Shown: in pieces, positions 58,983 to 64,000 of the stretch
How positions within the stretch are numbered: position 1 is the first letter of the stretch
How the letters are laid out: each line of letters begins with the position of its first letter
Origin: Lasioglossum baleicum
Taxonomy: Eukaryota; Arthropoda; Insecta; Hymenoptera; Halictidae
Reading direction: 5' to 3'
Assembly: GCF_051020765.1 (NCBI RefSeq)
Contig: NC_134932.1
Location: 3,596,001-3,660,000, forward strand
Length of the DNA: 64,000 nucleotides
Notes under the pieces: generated by a model
What the model was told of the DNA's origin: nothing
The model's database searches: none
What the model saw: only the letters and a program-made list of their open reading frames with translations
Position numbers and translations under genes: made by a program

Positions 58983-59120
58983 TAGACTGTGGATTTTATG
59001 CACACTCATGACAAAAATGAGTAGGTGCGACTTGACACAGTTGACAAATTAAAAGAATTTGAGAATATGTATTCATTTATTAGGCTCAGCTTATTAAAAT
59101 GATAGAAAACGGAATATCGC
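58983..59120. repeat. TAGACTGCGGAT MITE, left part
   Basis: TAGACTGTGGATTTTATGCA, then CTCATGACAAAAATGAGTAG and GTGCGACTTGACACAG, the subfamily of the 11932 copy. The right end was not found. Confidence 0.55.
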
Positions 59121-59387
59121 TTCTATTCTATTTATAGTAGTTATAATATTTGTCACTATTATAATACAATAATCCTGAAGACAGGTGCTATAATTGTTCC
59201 ATCTGTTCATAATAATTTGACCGGCCACTGTTACCATTTGCGACCACCACAGTCGAGTGAGAAGCCGGTTCGAAATGGTGAGAAAAAAGTCTTTCTCTGT
59301 CTAAGCGACACGTGAAATTAGTAAACAGGGTAGAAGAAGGGTCTCATGGCGTGGAAAGGGAAAAATATGGCAGAACCGGATAACAGA

Positions 59388-59410
59388 AGAAGAAGAAGAA
59401 GAAGAAGAAG
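59388..59410. repeat. (GAA)n microsatellite with adjoining (TG)n
   Basis: Eight AGA units followed by an imperfect GTGTGC tract to about 59453; the overlapping minus frames with leucine or phenylalanine runs come from it. Confidence 0.9.
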
Positions 59411-60387
59411 ACTGTGTGCGTGTGTGCGTGTGTGTGAGCGTGTGCGTGTGTGGAGAGGGGGAAGGAAAAAGAGCAAGTAGGAAGAGAAGATAGTGGTGAA
59501 CGATAATGTCCAGCCGTGAGCGTTACTCGGACCGTGAATGTGTCTGGCCGGGTCCTCATCCTTCGGAGGACTATTTGTTCCACGCAACGCGTAAATTACG
59601 GCCAATCGGGCCGGGAAGAGCCGGCGGAGCAGCAACAATGACGGTCCGCTGCTTCGACGACCATTATGTATCTCGAAGACGAGGGAATTTCGCGAGGTTG
59701 CCCGGAGGGTACTGATCCGGAGCGCGTCACGGTTCGACGGTTCGTTCAGCCCCGAAGTTATCCTCTGTGAACACCGGTATTCCTACGCGGTAGACTTGTT
59801 TCGGAATTTGATTATTTTTTCCCCCTTTCGTCCGACCCACCTGGACTGCCGCGTTCCTCTTGCACGTCAGCCGATGTCTTCATTAACTTCGCTACCGTCT
59901 TCGAGTTTTGTCGTCTTTAACTTTGGCCCGACAGATATTTCCTTCGTGAAGTTTAAGAGGCAGTATGTGAACCCAAAAATTCAATTTTTACGAGACTGAT
60001 TTATTAATTTGATAGCTCTCAACTAAACCACGACTCGATGGCTCGAAAAAAGCTCGAGGACCTCGCTGTGCAATGTGGCTTTCGTTGTTAGACGCGCTTA
60101 CGATCTTTGCAAACTCGCCCAAAGTTGGCGGAGTCTGGTCAGGAAGGGTTTATCGGGGTTAAAGTCGGGATAGTCGGCTGAATGACTATGGTTCCCTAGC
60201 GGAGATGACCGCATCGAGACTCGCGCTATGTTTGGAACACTTTGTCCGCACTCTATGTATTTCTACAAGAAATACCCAAAATTTATAGCAGGTTATAACT
60301 AACTGTTATAACCAAAAAGAAAAGAAAAGTCGTGGAATTAGAAGTATTTCATCGACTAAAATCGTATTGGTTACAAATAAGGAATAT

Positions 60388-60510
60388 AAGCAGAGTTGGG
60401 CATTAATCGATTAAAATTTTAATCATGATCGATTGATTAATGTGTACGATTAAAAAACGAAATCATCGAAACATCGATGATTGATTCAATCGATAGGTGA
60501 AGGTTATCCG
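60388..60510. repeat. Possible hAT-type fragment with ATCGAT palindromes
   Basis: CAGAGTTGGGCATTAATCGA begins a block of self-complementary ATCGATTAA / TTAATCGAT sequence. The CAGAGTTGGGC start resembles hAT ends; the other end was not found. Confidence 0.35.
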
Positions 60511-61431
60511 AGATGCCTCCCCTCAAAGCTGTATTTCCCATGATTTTTATCGTATCATAGAAAATTTTAGGATAACTGTTAATTTTGGTTCCTGATTTAT
60601 ACAGCTTTCACGGTTGGAGCAAAAATCTTCTTAAAATTTAGACTTTTATAGAAAATGAAATTTCTCACAAACCGAGTACGTACAATAGAAGACATTCGCA
60701 TGAAAATCCACAAGAAGCTTTTGTCAAAAGTATCGAGACGCAAGATTCGTTGTAATTGTCGCCGCTGTCAATTGATTTATGTCCCGAGCAGCAAGAACTA
60801 TTTGATCAAGCGATACTGGCTTTCAATCTAACAATAAGTATCCGATGTGTCAAAAACCGTGTGCCACTTACCAGCAACGACGGACAGAAGCTTTTGCACG
60901 GAGCGACAACACGGTAGTCACGATCGTTTCTTGAGACGCGTGTCACAATGGCCGCGCGCGACATACAATTATTCCCCGTGATTCATCAGGTTCCCATGCG
61001 TTAATACGAATCACCGTGCCGATATAAATTACAAAGTGATTGTGCACGCGTGTTATGCTCGTTGCCGGGTGCATGAGTTACACGCCCGGGTCCCGGACAG
61101 TCCCGGTATCGGAGGCTGCTGCCGCCGCGCCGCGCCGCATTAAAAATTAATGCTGACAAGGAGAGCCGACAATAACGAAACGCGCGTCGAACACCGAAGA
61201 GATATGCGGCCATTATGCTCGGGAATTACCGACGGCGTGATCTCTGCCCTTTTCGTTCGACTGAATGGAATGAAGGATTTTCAATCACCCGCTCTCCGCG
61301 GTTCTGCAAAAATCTACAGCCATAAATAGTAGCTTGCCCGGGCCTCGCGGTACAAGTTAACAATAATTGATTATTGTAATGTAATACGTTCCACCCGCGT
61401 CGCACGCTCGTTCTCTTATTCGCAGACAGCG

Positions 61432-61557
61432 GATTTTATGCGTTTACCACAGAGTGATGAGTAGGTGTATAATTTAAAATGGTAAAAATATTATGATAGA
61501 AGAATTTCAATTCAGATAGAAAAAATTTTTATTTTGCATCATGATCCGCCGAGACTC
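61432..61557. repeat. TAGACTGCGGAT MITE, decayed
   Basis: CAGACAGCGGATTTTATGCG and, about 100 bp later, TTTTGCATCATGATCCGCCG with GAGACTC; both ends are recognisable but mutated. Confidence 0.5.
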
Positions 61558-63488
61558 TTATCAGACACCGGGGAACGCGAATGATACAAAGCCATGTAGA
61601 AAAGTAGCTTTGGGTTCCTCATTGAATTACACAATTTAGTAAATGTATTTGATCCAGAGCATTATATTATATTATATTAGCAGCTACTTTGCGATGGTAA
61701 AACATTTCTTCCGCTGATAGAGAATTATACTCGTAACAGCCTTTTCCAAATAAAAAAACTGCGTAAACGACGCTGTAAAGTATTTTAAAAGTGGGCCATT
61801 TGACCGGCAAAATAACGTCCTGGATAAAATAACCGCTTGGAACGGGTCGAAGAAGGTTTAAAGAGGTCAGAAGTGTTTTCGCCAGGCTCAGGTGTGCGAA
61901 TAATTTAAAAAATTTGACTGTGTGGAGCATCGCATTCCGTGCAATTAAGTGTTGGCAATAAATTTTTCCGTGCACGAGGAAGCTGCGAGGTGAAAACGCC
62001 GACGCCGACGCCGAAACGGAACGCCTTTTGCCGGTTGTTTCTTTGTTATCACCGGTGGCTTCGTTGCAGTTTTATTGCACCGACGAATCGCCGGCTTTAA
62101 CGACCTCTTAATCTGTTTCCACAAACGAGCGGTCGCGTTTCACCGGCGAAAAATCACGGCGCGCATCACGGTTCACTATCTCGGCCATGCTCTTTAAAAC
62201 CTTTTTCGTGGTTAACGGTACCTCGGTGCACACGCACGTCGAATTATTCCTTTCGGTTCTTTTCCCTTCTTTTTCCTGTCTTTTTTCCTTCATTTTTTGC
62301 TCTTCGTACGTAAGACACTACATACACGGCAACCGCCTGTAATTATCATTAAGGATCATGTATTCGTTTCGGCCAGGCGACGATTTATGCCTCATCGCGG
62401 ATCATTTTGCGAAACCAGTGCAAGTCGGTTAATTCCGTGTACACTGAAACGGTTGCAATTTACGTTGCATCTGTAATATAGTTTCCGACCGCGACCATAT
62501 GATTTTGGCGATATAAATTTTTATGGACCCCGAATCTTTATGTCGTATAAATCAACCGTGTTTATGGTGCCCCAGCGATTCTTCTTTTTCTAGACTTTGC
62601 ACCTTCGTTCACCTCGAACCACAGGATCGTAATCGTGCTGCGGATCTGTATGCTATTATAGCTAATAAAAGATCAGGATGCAGTGAAATAAAATCTAAAT
62701 GATATTCAATTCAATTGTAATATTTTACGCGGCTACTTAATTTTCTACTTTCTTGAAATATGGTTTTTCTTCACTCATTATTGAACATGAACAGCCGGGT
62801 GAAATTGCAGACAGTAAATGAAATTGCAGACACCTATATTTTGTATCATACGATGTACGATAATGTCGCAAATACTGTTGTACGATAATGTTTTACTACG
62901 CTACACGATCTTGTTCGACAAAAGATTGTTAAAACTGTTGACGATAAATCGAACAGAGAGCGAAAGGATAACAGAATTTCCACGGGACATTTTTCCGGAA
63001 TAAATTGGCCGAGAGGCGGAGGAACGAACGAACAGCACCGCTTTGAAATTTTCCACGTAGACGCTCGTTTTTCCGCAAATACACGTCTCCTGGCTCAATT
63101 ACCGTGGATCTGGGTTGGCCTACGGCTCCAGATCGCTCGTTTACATAATTCGACGGAAATCATCAAGCTTATCCTGCAGCCGGAGCACTAACGAACAGAC
63201 TTGCAAAGCATAATCAGCCAATTTAGTGTGGCTAGCAAATGCATCTAGCTCGGGTTACAAAAGGGGACGTTGCGCTATTCAAGATTTCGGTATGATAACT
63301 CCGATATGCGAGTTGCTCACCATGGAAATAATGGATATATCAAAGTAATCGACTAAAGAATATTTAAAATACAGTACCATTATCCATTATCCGAACACCT
63401 GATATCTGAACTCCCTCTTATTCTATCGTACTGTTTTCTTCATGTAGAAATTATCGAAGAAAGTATGACAATTTTATCTGGTTCTCAT

Positions 63489-63674
63489 TAGAGGTGTGCG
63501 AGATTCGGGAATTCCCGAAACCCGATGCTTGGGTCGGGATGGGAAGACTCGTATCAGGTCGGGATGGGTTTCCGAAATTGTTAGAGTTTCCCGTGAATTT
63601 TTTCGGGATTTTTGATACTCGGGGAACCCGAACATTTTCAGGATTCCGTCCCGTCCCGGTTTCGCACACCTCTA
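63489..63674. mobile_element. hAT-type MITE with 8-bp target duplication
   Basis: 186 bp. Left end TAGAGGTGTGCGAGATTCGG, right end GGTTTCGCACACCTCTA. GTTCTCAT occurs immediately outside both ends (63481-63488 and 63675-63682), a perfect 8-bp duplication as hAT transposases make. The interior is made of CGGGATGGG / TTCGGG blocks without coding capacity. Confidence 0.85.
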
Positions 63675-64000
63675 GTTCTCATTTATTCAGCTAATCATCC
63701 TAACGAAATCCAAGATTAGAGGAATAATTCATGTTTTTGCAAATGGATTGAATTATTCGGTGCGCAAACTCGTTTCTGCTAGTGAAAGTATGTCCGAGAT
63801 TCAAAATCGCATCGCGAAGTGTTAATTTCACGTAATTACATCTTCCCGCGCGTTACTACATCCTGTTCGCACGCTTGTCTCCATCATTCAGCGTCGAACG
63901 CGGCTGTCTCTCTCGTCATTCATTCACGCGGCCTTACACACAAATTTCTCAATTCGCGCATTCTCGGCAGTCTCCGAGGGCCGAGTGATTAATCTCGTTA

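Overview
The window is eukaryotic nuclear DNA from an insect. It is AT-rich, crowded with small DNA transposons and microsatellites, and very poor in genes. The intron-split ELO (very-long-chain fatty acid elongase) genes, mariner- and hAT-like ends, arthropod TATA + TCAGTT core promoters and lack of visible CpG depletion suggest a hymenopteran (bee, ant or wasp). That placement is inference; no gene here fixes the species.

Layout. From 1 to about 36.6 kb there is no convincing complete gene. Two minus-strand splice-bounded segments (1531-1641, a coiled-coil exon, and 22693-22752, weaker) suggest a long-intron gene reading right to left. The rest is repeats: a mariner-type MITE (955-1351), 'CAGGGTG'-ended inverted-repeat elements (3377-4059, 6311-6523), a GAAGCTTC-rich element in two opposite copies (11571-12153, 15828-16210), a 5S-rRNA-derived SINE with a 14-bp target duplication (20661-20972), an interspersed repeat in three copies and a fold-back around a long (CT)n tract (35022-35414).

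From 36.9 to 49.1 kb lies a tandem cluster of three plus-strand ELO genes with the same four-exon structure (ATG-to-stop 37086-40391, 40966-44225, 46310-49043; 264, 262 and 262 aa). All three are intact by eye and keep HxxHH, NxxxHxxMYxYY and TxxQxxQ. Their expected role is the condensing step of fatty-acid chain extension in the ER, which in insects feeds cuticular hydrocarbons, waxes and pheromones. The middle copy is a mosaic: its 5' part is nearly identical to copy 3, about 1.17 kb of exons 2-3 is nearly identical to copy 1, and its last exon resembles neither. Copy 3 has a GC-AG first intron and has lost the AATAAA of its sisters. The spacer between copies 2 and 3 carries a GC-rich insertion with two back-to-back hairpins.

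From 49.1 to 64 kb the window is again repeats: a retroposon-like element inside a MITE (49200-49492), a Tc1-like fragment (50330-50601) and a hAT-type MITE with perfect 8-bp target duplications (63481-63682).

Two patterns cross the whole window. One is a MITE family with ends TAGACTGCGGAT...ATCCGCAGTCTA at about 20 sites. The other is about 20 short GC-rich (GCGCC)n pentamer tracts in otherwise AT-rich DNA. No tRNA gene, CRISPR array or viral gene was recognised.
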